This document shows positions 11,001 through 18,019 of a stretch of DNA of 64,000 nucleotides, in pieces. The notes under the pieces are model-generated. The model had not been told where the DNA came from, did not search any database, and saw only the letters and a program-made list of their open reading frames with translations. The stretch covers positions 62,001-126,000 of the forward strand of contig NZ_QPJD01000005.1 in assembly GCF_003337375.1 (NCBI RefSeq), read 5' to 3'. Every line of letters starts with the position of its first letter. The first letter of the stretch is position 1. The position numbers were made by a program, and so were the translations under genes. This stretch comes from Paenibacillus prosopidis. GTDB taxonomy: Bacteria > Bacillota > Bacilli > Paenibacillales > Paenibacillaceae.

Positions 11001-11096
11001 AACCGGCGCAAGCGTTACAAACATGGTCACTGCTACAACTACTGCCAGTACACGCCTCCATTGATCTCTGAAATGAAATGTAGTTTTACTCTTCAT
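5001..11096 (-). CDS. Giant secreted alginate-lyase-fold protein with discoidin, FIVAR and Ig-like modules
   Basis: The 2031-residue exported protein has a signal peptide ending at AVSA near residue 37. An alginate-lyase-type catalytic region (about 55-440) shares the QKEPWYSYYKSM signature with its neighbour and has NNHFMNQHNYP near 235-245, likely part of the active-site groove. Next come a carbohydrate-binding beta-sandwich (about 490-620), a cadherin-like Ig domain (625-715), and F5/8-type-C (discoidin) domains near 790-920, 1060-1175, 1290-1405 and 1480-1600. A FIVAR helical repeat (1605-1680) and about four Ig/OmpL47-type repeats complete it. The second and third discoidin domains are close copies. 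There is no S-layer or sortase anchor. Start is set by GGAGGG. Readthrough from the binding-protein gene upstream is possible because the intervening hairpin has no U-tract. Polyuronate lyase activity is a family-based inference. Confidence 0.85.
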   Translation of the reverse strand: MKSKTTFHFRDQWRRVLAVVVAVTMFVTLAPVGAVSAEESDIASGYTVEMNETVTNGFTHPGVGLTKTILENMRTQVLAQKEPWYSYYKSMTVSATSSKTVTSSNQSSTDPTKPAVYAFDSQGFNSRFIADGLKAYTQALMYYITGDEVYRANGMHIIRIWSQMDPAQYKKFTDSHIHTGIPLNRMVTAAEILRYTSSQTEALTWTDKDTADFTNNLINPVIETFLHENNHFMNQHNYPLLGAMAGYIFTDNTERYEEVVEWATVNKTAVNQGFNGAIKQLFRLVDTNAETGEVLDEPVVQHVEMGRDQAHGAGDLTNSAILSRLFLAQGTKVDPVEGTLSTADNAVGYYEFLDDRFLAAADFFWQYMLGYETPFVPTPFSTAPDGTVKGIYYKFSDSYRGRMNTAQFWDMYYYYTYAKGIDLSEKAPYFNEAFTKRIPSNYYYQGSFRQAWESADGGGDFWIYIPAEAESEGSTYLPKEQTSASLVEIEDRYTSFDNHSATVQEGADSYVEINATAEGSKIVIQNLSYASRTGSRLIGLKFRTNGPATLELSKEIGSTPYHTLTLPDTNGVWKYITYDMGISHVTYGQLDTDYSLLYMRVKGNGTKVDVDHLNVKAGEQLTPPVFKAGAADLNIYAFVGAPITLDLSAADSGSTDTVAYGSSNLPDGAVLNANTGAFSWQPMQAGTYSFIAEASDGTTLAAKNVHIVVSNDRATAVEAATAVYDANKSYVAASLNQFNVMYDESMSQIETASDQAFYQQLLRLRSAAEGLQLLTPSLSDGSMDYTGIVTSTFGDSISLLVDGNDNTYPVYSLAAYPSLYHILDFGADYKITADAFAFEGRMNFVDRMSGTTVFGSNDGDIWTRITPEQTAYTDGVSTIEVDDAYKNTPFRFIKMEMIDPQPDALRGVIQNLIELAEFRIYGERHEIENKLELVSIGSDQSVNGKIVPGNTAKLTIKAKEAIQNVQVKIQGKTAAVSTADNINWTAVAALDGDVETGAVKFAIDYKKNDGTNGETTYLTTDSSKLYLVDPANYLDVPMLAKVTASDVQFPGTGLSKEQVGYLLFDGNSATYGDLNTGSGSYYTVDFGADASIKPSEILLMPRANFPGRMNGLLVQGSNDNVNWTNLTAAAKGSQASTWAVLKTDEDSDYYRYVRLYNGSSWFGNVAEVEFYGDYRSTAAAVASKITSMEAPEADAASLSLPAVPKGFTIALKSAAPAGIIGTDGAIAKPAGDTFVSVVLTVTKTADGTTAVTGSIVTLVPGVTAGQKINVSKLAAVTASVKPFSGTAEEAGYLLFDDNTATFGDLSTGSGSYYMVDFGAGSSVMLSGIKLMPRASLPGRMDGLIVQGSNDNSNWTNLIQPVTGSKANTWTELKSGKILNHNAYRYLRVINSSTWFGNVAEVEFYGNYDFTAVPKVIAPDGYTKGSYYLYLKEIERINAAVSQPGADKAALLAELFEAEELLVSVKTIYPKITVTSSMALASAIAFDGTDAITNGWRAFDGNPSTFPDTKNSNGWARIDWGEGNAKVISGIRFMPRTGQASRMNGALIQGSNDGTNFDTLYTISSISDIKWYTGTISTSTAYRYLRYYTPNGFANVGEIEFYEKIVDRTLLALLLNQAVAVVVGDYTEGSYATLQTAITNAKSVDSDSSATQSAVDAAAGSLLTALIGLSFLVEASVNPAEPNGLNGWYTVPVTVTLSVSGSAAAEYKVNDESAWHTYTMPIVMDQDGAYTVSYRSKGSNGTAGAVQTVAVNIDQTASADAALSADITEPTNTDVTVTISYPDDVVVREYKVGESGEWTAYGAPVVVSENVTVYARGTDEAGNVSNVSSYSVSNIDKVTPVSIASISSAAPNGSNGWYTSDVTVSLNASDDASGVAMTEYQVNNGAWITYKGSIPAFGDGIYSVNYRSTDLAGNIEQLKTVGFKVDKTAPELSVHLDQTTIWPANHKMGTVNVTLHATDAGSGVDSVILTSITCNQPDSGLGDIEAAIGTEAASFSLRAEKDRIYTITYTATDKAGNKKVVATTVIVPHDLS
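6880..7925 (-). repeat. Duplicated discoidin-domain segment inside the large lyase gene
   Basis: Two segments of about 345 bp (roughly 7575-7925 and 6880-7230) encode nearly the same discoidin domain: GYLLFDGNSATYGDLNTGSG versus GYLLFDDNTATFGDLSTGSG, and SWFGNVAEVEFYGDY versus TWFGNVAEVEFYGNY. DNA is similar as well, for example the shared ccataaaattcaacttccgc, which points to a fairly recent internal duplication. Confidence 0.8.
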
Positions 11097-11138
11097 TTGA
11101 GCCCTCCTCGTATGATGTTCATAGATAGTTATATTGGA

Positions 11139-11165
11139 ATGCCGGCATCAAGCTGATGCCGGCAT
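11139..11165 (-). other. Strong hairpin without U-tract between binding protein and lyase genes
   Basis: A perfect 12-bp stem (ATGCCGGCATCA / TGATGCCGGCAT) with a 3-nt loop lies 22 bases after the binding-protein stop codon. No T-run follows on either strand, so it looks more like an mRNA 3'-end stabiliser or partial attenuator than a full terminator. Confidence 0.6.
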
Positions 11166-11186
11166 CCGGTATTCGTTGCGGTTAGA

Positions 11187-12809
11187 TTACTTGCCGCCGT
11201 TATCGAGGAAAGCTTGAACCTGATTGATCACTTCCTGACGGACTTTCTCCAATCCGTAAGCTACCATTTGTTTATTCATTTCTTCTGCTTTCGCCTTCCA
11301 GTCTTTGACTATACCGTTTTTGAAGACCGGATCGTTCTGTGCTGTAAGCGGGCTGATCTTAGCGATCTCCGTCTTCACCGGCTCTGCATTGAAGACGAAA
11401 CCGGCAAGCGGCTGCTGATAATAAGTTTCCGGTTTGGATTGGTAATCAAGCAGCTTAAGCGTCTCCGCATCGTTGTCCGAATTGATTCTGGACATCGTCG
11501 GCGACCATGTGAACTCATATCCCGGGAACAGATAATTAGTCGTCTTGTCTGTCATCTTATAGTTGCGGTCGCCGTCTTTCGTCCAATGCACGCCTTCAAT
11601 GCCGTTCTCGAACAAATCATGATTTTCTTGGCTGCTGAACAACCAGTCAAAGAACTTCATAGTGCGGTCAGCATTTTTGCTCGTAACAGGAATAACGATA
11701 TCGTTCCATGCTTTATAGTCGGTTCCGATTGCTCCAGCTTCCATGTTGCGCATTTTGGAGTTATAAACGAACAATTCAATATCAGCGCCAGGCACAGCTG
11801 CTTGAAGCTTTTGACGTACTTGAGCGGTAGCGTTGATTGTCGCTTCATTCGCAGCCGATTTGCCGGCAACGAACAGCGCCCCAGGATCCTTCTCGGAAAG
11901 AACGTCTTTCTGCACGAACTTGTTCCACTCTACAGCCTTGTCATATTGCGGATAGAAGTAGTAAGGATCGTTGTATGGAGCCGGCAGGCTTGCATATTTA
12001 TCTGCCGAATCCCCAAGCGTCGTTGCGCCGAGCACTTTTTTGCCGTCATCGGACAAGATTACGTTGAATGCAGGCGATACGCCGGAAATCATTTTTGCGT
12101 TCGTCATCTTCTCTTCATTAGCGAACATCTTAAAGAATCCACGGTCATTTTTAAGGGCGAACGGAATCATCCCTTTTTCCGATTCCTGTACTTTCTCCAG
12201 GTAAGTCTTCAGATCATCGTAGCTTTGAATCGGCTGCATACCGTATTTTTCACGCAGATCTTTGCGGATGTATACGACCTCGATATCATAGAACGCATTG
12301 GTCAGCGGAATGGAATAAATATGGCCGTTAATCTTGTTGGCGTTCAGGAATTCTTCCGAAAACGCTTTCTTTAATCCCGGATATTCATCGTTATTGAAGT
12401 ATTTGTCGAGCGCCTGATAGTAGCCGAGCGACACGTTTTGGTTAAGAGAGCCCCACGGCGCGTCAAACGCGGCATCGACCTCTTCGCCGGCCGTCATCTT
12501 GAGATTCAGTTTTTGCTTGTGGTCCGCGAACGGGTTAAACTCGATGTCCAGCTTGGTATTCAGCGTATCTTTGGTCCGTTTTTCGAATTCGGCCAGTACC
12601 TGGTCCATTTCGATCGGCCTGTCGCCGAACAACATAAGTTTTAATGTAACCGGATCCGGAGCACCTGTTTCGTTAGAAGTCTGGGCCGAATTAGTTCCTT
12701 GAGCATTGTCATTCCCGTTGCTTGTTTTGTTGCCGCTGCATGCTGCCAGCAGCATGACCAGCATGGTCACGAGCAGCAGTGCGGATAAACCTTTGCGTGT
12801 GCCTTTCAT
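11187..12809 (-). CDS. Oligosaccharide ABC transporter binding lipoprotein (LplA-like, SBP1)
   Basis: The 540-residue lipoprotein has lipobox LLAAC with Cys24 as the lipidation site. It belongs to the LplA/YtcQ type of CUT1 extracellular solute-binding proteins, which are longer than maltose-type proteins and usually serve complex oligosaccharide importers. Sequence hallmarks include MLFGDRPIEMDQVLAEFEKR and YIRKDLREKYGM. It is the last transport gene of the unit permease, permease, binding protein. No ATPase is encoded nearby; such importers commonly use a shared MsmX-type ATPase, which I infer here. A close paralogue (SBP2) sits at the other side of the permeases. Start is set by AGGGAGGAAACAGACAATG. 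The likely cargo is an oligouronide released by the adjacent secreted lyases. Confidence 0.88.
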   Translation of the reverse strand: MKGTRKGLSALLLVTMLVMLLAACSGNKTSNGNDNAQGTNSAQTSNETGAPDPVTLKLMLFGDRPIEMDQVLAEFEKRTKDTLNTKLDIEFNPFADHKQKLNLKMTAGEEVDAAFDAPWGSLNQNVSLGYYQALDKYFNNDEYPGLKKAFSEEFLNANKINGHIYSIPLTNAFYDIEVVYIRKDLREKYGMQPIQSYDDLKTYLEKVQESEKGMIPFALKNDRGFFKMFANEEKMTNAKMISGVSPAFNVILSDDGKKVLGATTLGDSADKYASLPAPYNDPYYFYPQYDKAVEWNKFVQKDVLSEKDPGALFVAGKSAANEATINATAQVRQKLQAAVPGADIELFVYNSKMRNMEAGAIGTDYKAWNDIVIPVTSKNADRTMKFFDWLFSSQENHDLFENGIEGVHWTKDGDRNYKMTDKTTNYLFPGYEFTWSPTMSRINSDNDAETLKLLDYQSKPETYYQQPLAGFVFNAEPVKTEIAKISPLTAQNDPVFKNGIVKDWKAKAEEMNKQMVAYGLEKVRQEVINQVQAFLDNGGK

Positions 12810-12853
12810 TGTCTGTTTCCTCCCTTTAGTTGTTTAATCTATACTAAAACCGC

Positions 12854-12896
12854 CCGTTAAGGCGAGCTCAGCCACTTTTGAATCAGCCTTTAACGG
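12854..12896 (-). other. Stem-loop at the permease/binding-protein junction
   Basis: CCGTTAAGGC at 12854-12863 pairs, with one bulged base, with GCCTTTAACGG at 12886-12896. The upstream arm overlaps the last codons of the permease gene. No U-tract is present. Such elements often allow more binding protein than permease from one operon; that role is inferred. Confidence 0.45.
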
Positions 12897-13764
12897 CTCC
12901 AACCATTAGGCCTTTTACGAAATATTTCTGCAAGAACGGATACAGGAAGATGATCGGTCCGATCGTTACAACGGTTGTAGCCAGTCTTGTCGACAACGTC
13001 GGAACGACATAGTTCGGCAGCGAGATTTTGGCCGAAAGCTGGTTTGCAAAATCGGCGTTGTTCATGATCCGCATGACCAGATATTGAAGCGGGAATTTGT
13101 TCTCGTCGGAAATATAAAGCATCGCCTCGAACCATTTGTTCCAGAAGGCCATGGCGTAAAAGAGACCTACCGTGGCCAGCGCCGGCAACGAGATGGGCAG
13201 CACGATTTTATAGAAAATATAGATGTCGTTTGCCCCGTCGATTTTGGCGGATTCCGCAAGCGACTCGTCTACCGATTTGAAAAAGTTCCTCATCAAAAAC
13301 ATGTTCCATGGACTGACAAGCGCAGGAATAATCAGCACCCAGATCGAATCCCTCATCCCCAGGTATTTGGAGATAAGCAAGTAGTTCGCAACAAGTCCGC
13401 CATGGAAAAGCATGGTGAAGTAAACGTAGAAGTTGATCCCGTTTTTGTATTTCAAAGCGCGAATGGACAGCGGATACGCTAGCGCGCACGTTACCAGCAT
13501 GGCGATTGCCGTGCCGACAACGGTGACGAAGATCGTCACCCCGTAAGCCCTGTAAATCGTGTCGTCCTTGAATATCAGATTATAGGCGGCGAGCGTGAAT
13601 TCACGCGGCACTATCGAATAACCATCCCTAAGAATCGATGATTCGGATGAAAGTGAGCTGCTAATAACGGTCACGAACGGAATAACGCAATAGATAGCAA
13701 AGAGGGACAGAACAATATAAATGATGACTTTTAACAGCCGATCGCTGCTGCTTTCCTTTATCAT
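12883..13764 (-). CDS. Carbohydrate ABC transporter permease (MalG/LplC type)
   Basis: The 293-residue membrane protein has about six transmembrane segments and the binding-protein-dependent transport EAA loop near residues 180-200 (ESAKIDGANDIYIFYKIVLP), the contact site for the ATPase. The C-terminal ending YFVKGLMVGAVKG is typical of LplC/YtcP permeases. It lies 17 bases downstream of its partner permease and is followed by the binding protein SBP1, so the three are surely cotranscribed. AGGTGC precedes the ATG at a normal distance. Together with its partner it forms the channel of a CUT1-type importer for oligosaccharides. Confidence 0.9.
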   Translation of the reverse strand: MIKESSSDRLLKVIIYIVLSLFAIYCVIPFVTVISSSLSSESSILRDGYSIVPREFTLAAYNLIFKDDTIYRAYGVTIFVTVVGTAIAMLVTCALAYPLSIRALKYKNGINFYVYFTMLFHGGLVANYLLISKYLGMRDSIWVLIIPALVSPWNMFLMRNFFKSVDESLAESAKIDGANDIYIFYKIVLPISLPALATVGLFYAMAFWNKWFEAMLYISDENKFPLQYLVMRIMNNADFANQLSAKISLPNYVVPTLSTRLATTVVTIGPIIFLYPFLQKYFVKGLMVGAVKG

Positions 13765-13781
13765 GGATGCACCTGCTTTCT

Positions 13782-14753
13782 TTAGAATAGCGCCGAGTCC
13801 GGGCTGAATTTACGGGCCAATTGATTAACGGTTATAACAAGGATGAAGCCAACCAGTGACTGGAACACGCCTACCGCTGCCGCCATACCCATATCGTTAA
13901 GCTCCATGAGCGCCCGGAATACGTACGTGTCGATAACATCCGTTGTCGGATAAAGCAAGACATTGCGGCCGACAATTGCGTAGATCATGCCGAAGTCCCC
14001 GTAGAAAATACCGCCCATGGCGAGAAGCATCATCAGAATGACAGTCGGCTTCAGCAAAGGAAGCGTAATGTAGCGGATTTTCTTCCACCGGCTGGCACCG
14101 TCTATCGATGCCGACTCATAAATGTCAGGGTTAATGCCCGTTATCGTCGCAAGATAAACAATCGCTCCGAAGCCCGCCCCTTGCCAAATTTTGATCAATA
14201 CCAGAATAATTGGCCAGATAGCCGGCTCGTTAAAGAAGGATATCGGTTCAAAGCCGAACGATATAAGCCATTTGTTGAGCATCCCGGTATCGCTGGAGAG
14301 CAGCGCCGTCACGAACATGGCGATCACCGTCCAGGACAGGAAGTTCGGAAGCGTCACGAGCGACTGGACGATCCGTTTGAACCATTTGCCTCCGAGCTCC
14401 GAGAACATAACCGCGATGGCGACGGAAGCGCAAGTCCCGAATAAAATGAAAAGCGCATTAAGGAAGAGCGTGTTGAAAATGACGTGAAGCACTTCATTCG
14501 ACTGAATGAAGAATTCGAAATTTTTGAATCCGACAAACTCGCTGCCGGCAATGCCTTTGATCGCATTGAAGTTTTGAAACGCGATGACGATACCGCCCAT
14601 CGGAAGATACGAGAATACAAATATCAGCAAAATACCCGGGAGGGTAAGTAGATATAATAAGCCGTGCTTGCGTATTTCCGTTAGGAAAGCTCCCCCTTTC
14701 TTCCTTACATCTGTATCGGGAGTCCGTGTCCTTAGGGCAACCGAATCTTTCAT
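13782..14753 (-). CDS. Carbohydrate ABC transporter permease (LplB type)
   Basis: The 323-residue membrane protein has about six transmembrane helices and an EAA loop (YESASIDGASRWKKIRYITLP). It is the first permease of the pair and first gene of the importer operon. An upstream in-frame start at 14816 is possible but lacks a ribosome binding site; AGGAGG followed by AATCCAA and ATG at 14753 is clearly better. The promoter region upstream holds a pair of 21-bp-spaced direct repeats and a -10-like TAAAGT, suggesting direct control by the response regulator encoded nearby. Confidence 0.9.
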   Translation of the reverse strand: MKDSVALRTRTPDTDVRKKGGAFLTEIRKHGLLYLLTLPGILLIFVFSYLPMGGIVIAFQNFNAIKGIAGSEFVGFKNFEFFIQSNEVLHVIFNTLFLNALFILFGTCASVAIAVMFSELGGKWFKRIVQSLVTLPNFLSWTVIAMFVTALLSSDTGMLNKWLISFGFEPISFFNEPAIWPIILVLIKIWQGAGFGAIVYLATITGINPDIYESASIDGASRWKKIRYITLPLLKPTVILMMLLAMGGIFYGDFGMIYAIVGRNVLLYPTTDVIDTYVFRALMELNDMGMAAAVGVFQSLVGFILVITVNQLARKFSPDSALF

Positions 14754-14806
14754 TTGGATTCCTCCTCTTTCTCTCGTAAATCGATGTTGATTGTTCGTTG
14801 GGACTA

Positions 14807-14870
14807 ACTTTAACAAAAATGATTCAAAGCTTGAATGAGCCTTTTTAAGATCAAAATGCGTTTTTTTAAG
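14807..14870 (-). promoter_or_regulatory. Promoter with paired direct repeats (putative response-regulator box a)
   Basis: Read on the plus strand, half-sites TGAGCCTTTTTAAG (14836-14849) and TGCGTTTTTTTAAG (14857-14870) are exactly 21 bp apart. On the minus strand a -10-like TAAAGT (14807-14812) follows 23 nt after the proximal half-site. The importer operon starts immediately downstream. See the finding on the shared motif. Confidence 0.55.
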
Positions 14871-14888
14871 TTAACAGTTCCGACTCAT

Positions 14889-14925
14889 AAGAAATAGAAA
14901 AGACGCATGCACCGGCATGCGTCTT
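14889..14925 (-). terminator. Terminator after the SBP2 gene
   Basis: AAGACGCATGC pairs perfectly with GCATGCGTCTT around a 4-nt loop (14900-14925), followed on the minus strand by TTTTCTATTTCTT. It separates the SBP2 gene from the importer promoter. Confidence 0.85.
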
Positions 14926-14950
14926 CGTTATGATTATTCTTTGCGGGTTT

Positions 14951-16546
14951 CTACGTACCGCCCGCGTCCAGGTACGCTTGAATTTGTTTGACCAGCTCGC
15001 TTCGAATTTTCTCCAGTCCCAGGCTTCGAAGCTTCAGATTCGTTTTGGCGGCAGTGGAACGCCAAGCGGGATCGAGCCCGTTGCGGAACACTTGCGCCAT
15101 TTGATCCGAGACCGGCTGCACCTTCGCAATTTCCGTTTTAACGGGTGAAGGGTCAAAGTGAAAACCGGCAAGCGGAAGCCGGTAATAGGTCTCCGGGTCG
15201 GCTGAATAGCGCAGCAGCTCGACCGCCTCCGAAGCGTTATCGGCATTAATCCGCGACATGGTCGGATTCCATGTCAATTCATACCGCGGAAACAGGTAGT
15301 TCATAGCGGTAGGCATCGGCTTATACATCTCATTCCCGGCTTTCATCCAGTGGTCGCCCTCCATGCCGAGCTCGAATAGATCGTGATTTTCCTGACTTTG
15401 AAACAGCCAGTCCAGAAACTTCATCGTTTCGTCGACATGCTTCGAGGTCACAGGGATAGCCAGATTGTTCCAAGCGCGATAATCGGTTCCGATACAGCCC
15501 TTTTCCATCTTTCGTTGGCAAGAAGAATATACAAATCCTTCGAGTTCCGCGCCCGGTATGGACGTGATCAATTTCTGGCGAATTTCCGTCCAGTTTGACA
15601 ACACAGCTTCGGAAGCCGCCGATTTTCCCGCCGCGAACAGCACTTGCGGATTTCGCTCGGTCAAAACATCCTTTTGAATATACTTATTCCACGCCACATA
15701 ACGGTCGAACGAGCCGTAAAAGAACTCAGGATCGTTTAATGGGGCAGGAAAGTCCTCATATGCGCTTAATGGATCGCCATAGGTCACGGCCCCGAGAACA
15801 TGCTTCGCGTCCTTGGATAAAACAACCTGAAAGCCGGCTCCTACTCCTGAAATCATGTGAGGAGCCATCCGGTAATGCGTCTGCTTGTCCTCATTTGCGA
15901 ACAGCTTAAAAAATCCCCGATCGCCCTTTAACGCTAACGGGACCATATCGGGATACGCGCTGGCGACGGCTCGCAAATAGGCTTCCAGATCTGCGTAGCT
16001 TTCAATCGGCCCAAGTCCAAGCCGCTCCCGAAGATCCTTGCGAATGTATACGATTTCAATATCATAAAATAATTGGGTCAGTGGTATTGCATACAAATGC
16101 CCGTTAATGGTATTGGACTCCAAATAGGCCGCCGGAAAAGCTTTTTTAAGACCGGGATAATCATCATTGTTGAAATATTTGTCCAGCTTTTGATAATAGC
16201 CCTGCGCTACATTTTGTTCCAGACTCAACCAAGAAGCATCGAATACGGCATCGAATTCCTCGCCTGCGGCAAGCCTCAGCTTCAATTTTTGTCTGTATTC
16301 TTCCATAGCATCCCATTCCATTATGAGTTTCAAACCAAGAATATCCTTCGTTCTCCGCTCGAACTCTTGAAGCACGATATCCATATCCGTAGGTTTGTCT
16401 CCGAAAAACATAAATTTTAATTCCTGCAGCTCCGGACTATAGGGGGCGTTACGCATATTTTCGGGCTGCGATTGTACCATACTGCAAGCTGAAAAAAAGA
16501 TCATAACGAATGTAAGCAATACTGCAGTTCGTTTTTTCTTCAACAA
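14951..16546 (-). CDS. Orphan oligosaccharide-binding lipoprotein (SBP2, paralogue of SBP1)
   Basis: The product (about 531 residues) is an LplA-like solute-binding lipoprotein with lipobox FFSAC (Cys21 from the TTG start). It is closely related to SBP1 over its whole length: MFFGDKPTDMDIVLQEFERR, YIRKDLRERLGLGPIESY and NYLFPRYELTWNPTMSRIN all have near-identical partners there. It is a monocistronic unit between its own promoter and a terminator, so it probably feeds the same permease pair with a different or differently sized ligand. No ribosome binding site precedes the upstream ATG at 16582, whereas AAAGGGCGAG lies before TTG codons at 16546 and 16543, which also give a compact KKKR signal peptide. 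Start choice is moderately sure. Confidence 0.8.
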   Translation of the reverse strand: MLKKKRTAVLLTFVMIFFSACSMVQSQPENMRNAPYSPELQELKFMFFGDKPTDMDIVLQEFERRTKDILGLKLIMEWDAMEEYRQKLKLRLAAGEEFDAVFDASWLSLEQNVAQGYYQKLDKYFNNDDYPGLKKAFPAAYLESNTINGHLYAIPLTQLFYDIEIVYIRKDLRERLGLGPIESYADLEAYLRAVASAYPDMVPLALKGDRGFFKLFANEDKQTHYRMAPHMISGVGAGFQVVLSKDAKHVLGAVTYGDPLSAYEDFPAPLNDPEFFYGSFDRYVAWNKYIQKDVLTERNPQVLFAAGKSAASEAVLSNWTEIRQKLITSIPGAELEGFVYSSCQRKMEKGCIGTDYRAWNNLAIPVTSKHVDETMKFLDWLFQSQENHDLFELGMEGDHWMKAGNEMYKPMPTAMNYLFPRYELTWNPTMSRINADNASEAVELLRYSADPETYYRLPLAGFHFDPSPVKTEIAKVQPVSDQMAQVFRNGLDPAWRSTAAKTNLKLRSLGLEKIRSELVKQIQAYLDAGGT

Positions 16547-16588
16547 TATACTCTCGCCCTTTCTAAGATGGAAGCGCTTCATACGCTT

Positions 16589-16673
16589 AGTTTACACCAA
16601 AAATCTGCACCGGACATATATAGGTTTGTGATAAAAACTGCGGTTTTTTAAGAAAAAACTGCTTTTTTTTAGA
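16589..16673 (-). promoter_or_regulatory. Promoter region with paired direct repeats (putative box b)
   Basis: TGCGGTTTTTTAAG (16639-16652) and TGCTTTTTTTTAGA (16660-16673) are 21 bp apart, matching the repeats upstream of three other units of this locus. A -10-like TAAACT (16589-16594, minus strand) lies 44 nt away, about one 21-bp step further than in the other three promoters; TATATG at 16615-16620 is an alternative. Confidence 0.45.
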
Positions 16674-16704
16674 AAATAGTCCACTTTCTCTTCAAAAGCA
16701 CTCC

Positions 16705-18006
16705 TCATTGCTTCAAAGCATCCCACATCCGATCCGCTTCCTTCATGGCCGCTTCCACGCTCGTATTGCCAGTCAGCCAATCTTGAGCAGTCTGATAGAA
16801 CCAATCACTGAATTGAGGGGGAGGTATATTTCGCCCAGAAAAGCGGTCCATAAACATAGATTTCCCGGTTTTCGGATCGTCTAAAACGCGAAACACGCTT
16901 GACATCGCTTCCGGCAGCGGGTAATCGATTTCTACGTTCGTGGATGGAATTCCGTTAACCGCCTGCAAGTAGCGGGGATATTGATCTTCGCCATAAAAAT
17001 AATGGAGAAACTGAGTGATCGCCTCAAGCTTGTCCGGATCCAGCGCTGCTTTGGCAGATATCGACCACCCCACCGGTGCCTGTGCTCCTGCCACATTTAT
17101 CTTTCCATTATCGTCCGGCAGTGCGAAAAACCCGTATTCGAAGGAAGGATCGGCTGCCTTGATTAGATTAAACATTATAGGGCCGGAAAATAGCATAGCC
17201 GCTTGACCCGAAACGAGGATGGAAGCCGTCTGGTTATCACTCGTCGCAACAAAACCCTGGGCCACATAACCGAGCCCCCATAGGGAAGCAAGTTTATTCA
17301 TTGCTTTCATGGGCGCGGGATCGGTCCAGCTTACCTTGCCTTCGCTCCGCTGTGCATTCCAGTCAGGATTGTGAATATAAACCTCGTCAATTAGAAACTT
17401 GTTGACCCAGTACTCCATATGTCCAATGTCTTTGGCACCGACTACGATGGGATCAATACCCAGACGTTTAATTTTTTCGCAGGCCTCGATAAATTCGCCG
17501 AATGTTTTGGGCGGCGCAGCAATCCCGGCTTTACGAAATACAGCTTTGCTGTAGATGATGCCTTGCGGTGCGGGAAGTTCTAACGGTAAATTATAAAAGC
17601 GGCCGATTACTTCCGGAGCGGGCTGAAGCAGATTCACTAAATCACCTGGAATTTCATAGAGCAAACCGGCGTCGGCGAACAGCTGCGTTTCGCTCATTTC
17701 CACCAAATCCGGAAATTCCCCGACGGCCTCCTTCATTTTCAAGTACTCCCCGTAAGATCCGGTCCATGTTTCATTCACTTCATCGATCACGATATTCGGA
17801 TGCGATTTCTCGAAAGCGCCGATTACCGATGAAATGCCCTGCTTGTGCAATAAATTGTCTTTTGCATAAACAATCGTAAAAGAGAGCGGCTTCGCTAAAT
17901 TCTTGTCTTCAACATCTGAGCGGTTCCCTTTTAATAATCCGCATGATGTAAGGACGGCCAGACTTCCCAGTATGACCAGTACGGCGATAATCCGTAATCT
18001 CTGCAT
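16705..18006 (-). CDS. Family-1 sugar-binding lipoprotein linked to the two-component system (SBP3)
   Basis: The 433-residue lipoprotein has lipobox LTSC (Cys22) and belongs to the family-1 (MalE/UgpB-type) extracellular solute-binding proteins: VIGAFEKSHPNIVIDEVNETW, then GQAAMLFSGPIMFNLI, then the C-terminal TGNTSVEAAMKEADRMWDAL. It differs in family from SBP1 and SBP2. The start at 18006 is set by GGAGG eight bases upstream; longer frames run into the response-regulator gene. Its stop-to-start distance from that gene is 13 bases, so kinase, regulator and binding protein form one operon, and no permease follows. It may present sugar to the kinase sensor domain rather than drive transport, as proposed for XylFII with LytS/YesN in clostridia; this is inference. 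Confidence 0.85.
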   Translation of the reverse strand: MQRLRIIAVLVILGSLAVLTSCGLLKGNRSDVEDKNLAKPLSFTIVYAKDNLLHKQGISSVIGAFEKSHPNIVIDEVNETWTGSYGEYLKMKEAVGEFPDLVEMSETQLFADAGLLYEIPGDLVNLLQPAPEVIGRFYNLPLELPAPQGIIYSKAVFRKAGIAAPPKTFGEFIEACEKIKRLGIDPIVVGAKDIGHMEYWVNKFLIDEVYIHNPDWNAQRSEGKVSWTDPAPMKAMNKLASLWGLGYVAQGFVATSDNQTASILVSGQAAMLFSGPIMFNLIKAADPSFEYGFFALPDDNGKINVAGAQAPVGWSISAKAALDPDKLEAITQFLHYFYGEDQYPRYLQAVNGIPSTNVEIDYPLPEAMSSVFRVLDDPKTGKSMFMDRFSGRNIPPPQFSDWFYQTAQDWLTGNTSVEAAMKEADRMWDALKQ

Positions 18007-18019
18007 AATCGTGGCCTCC

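Noticed and set aside
11214-12374. 386-codon plus-strand frame opposite the SBP1 gene
   Set aside because: Antisense to a clear lipoprotein gene, rich in Arg/Cys/His without any domain; a codon-bias artefact.
16569-16583. TGGAAGCGCTTCAT as a CcpA catabolite-responsive element before SBP2
   Set aside because: The core AAGCGCTT is good, but the last positions do not match the consensus; too weak to list as a feature.
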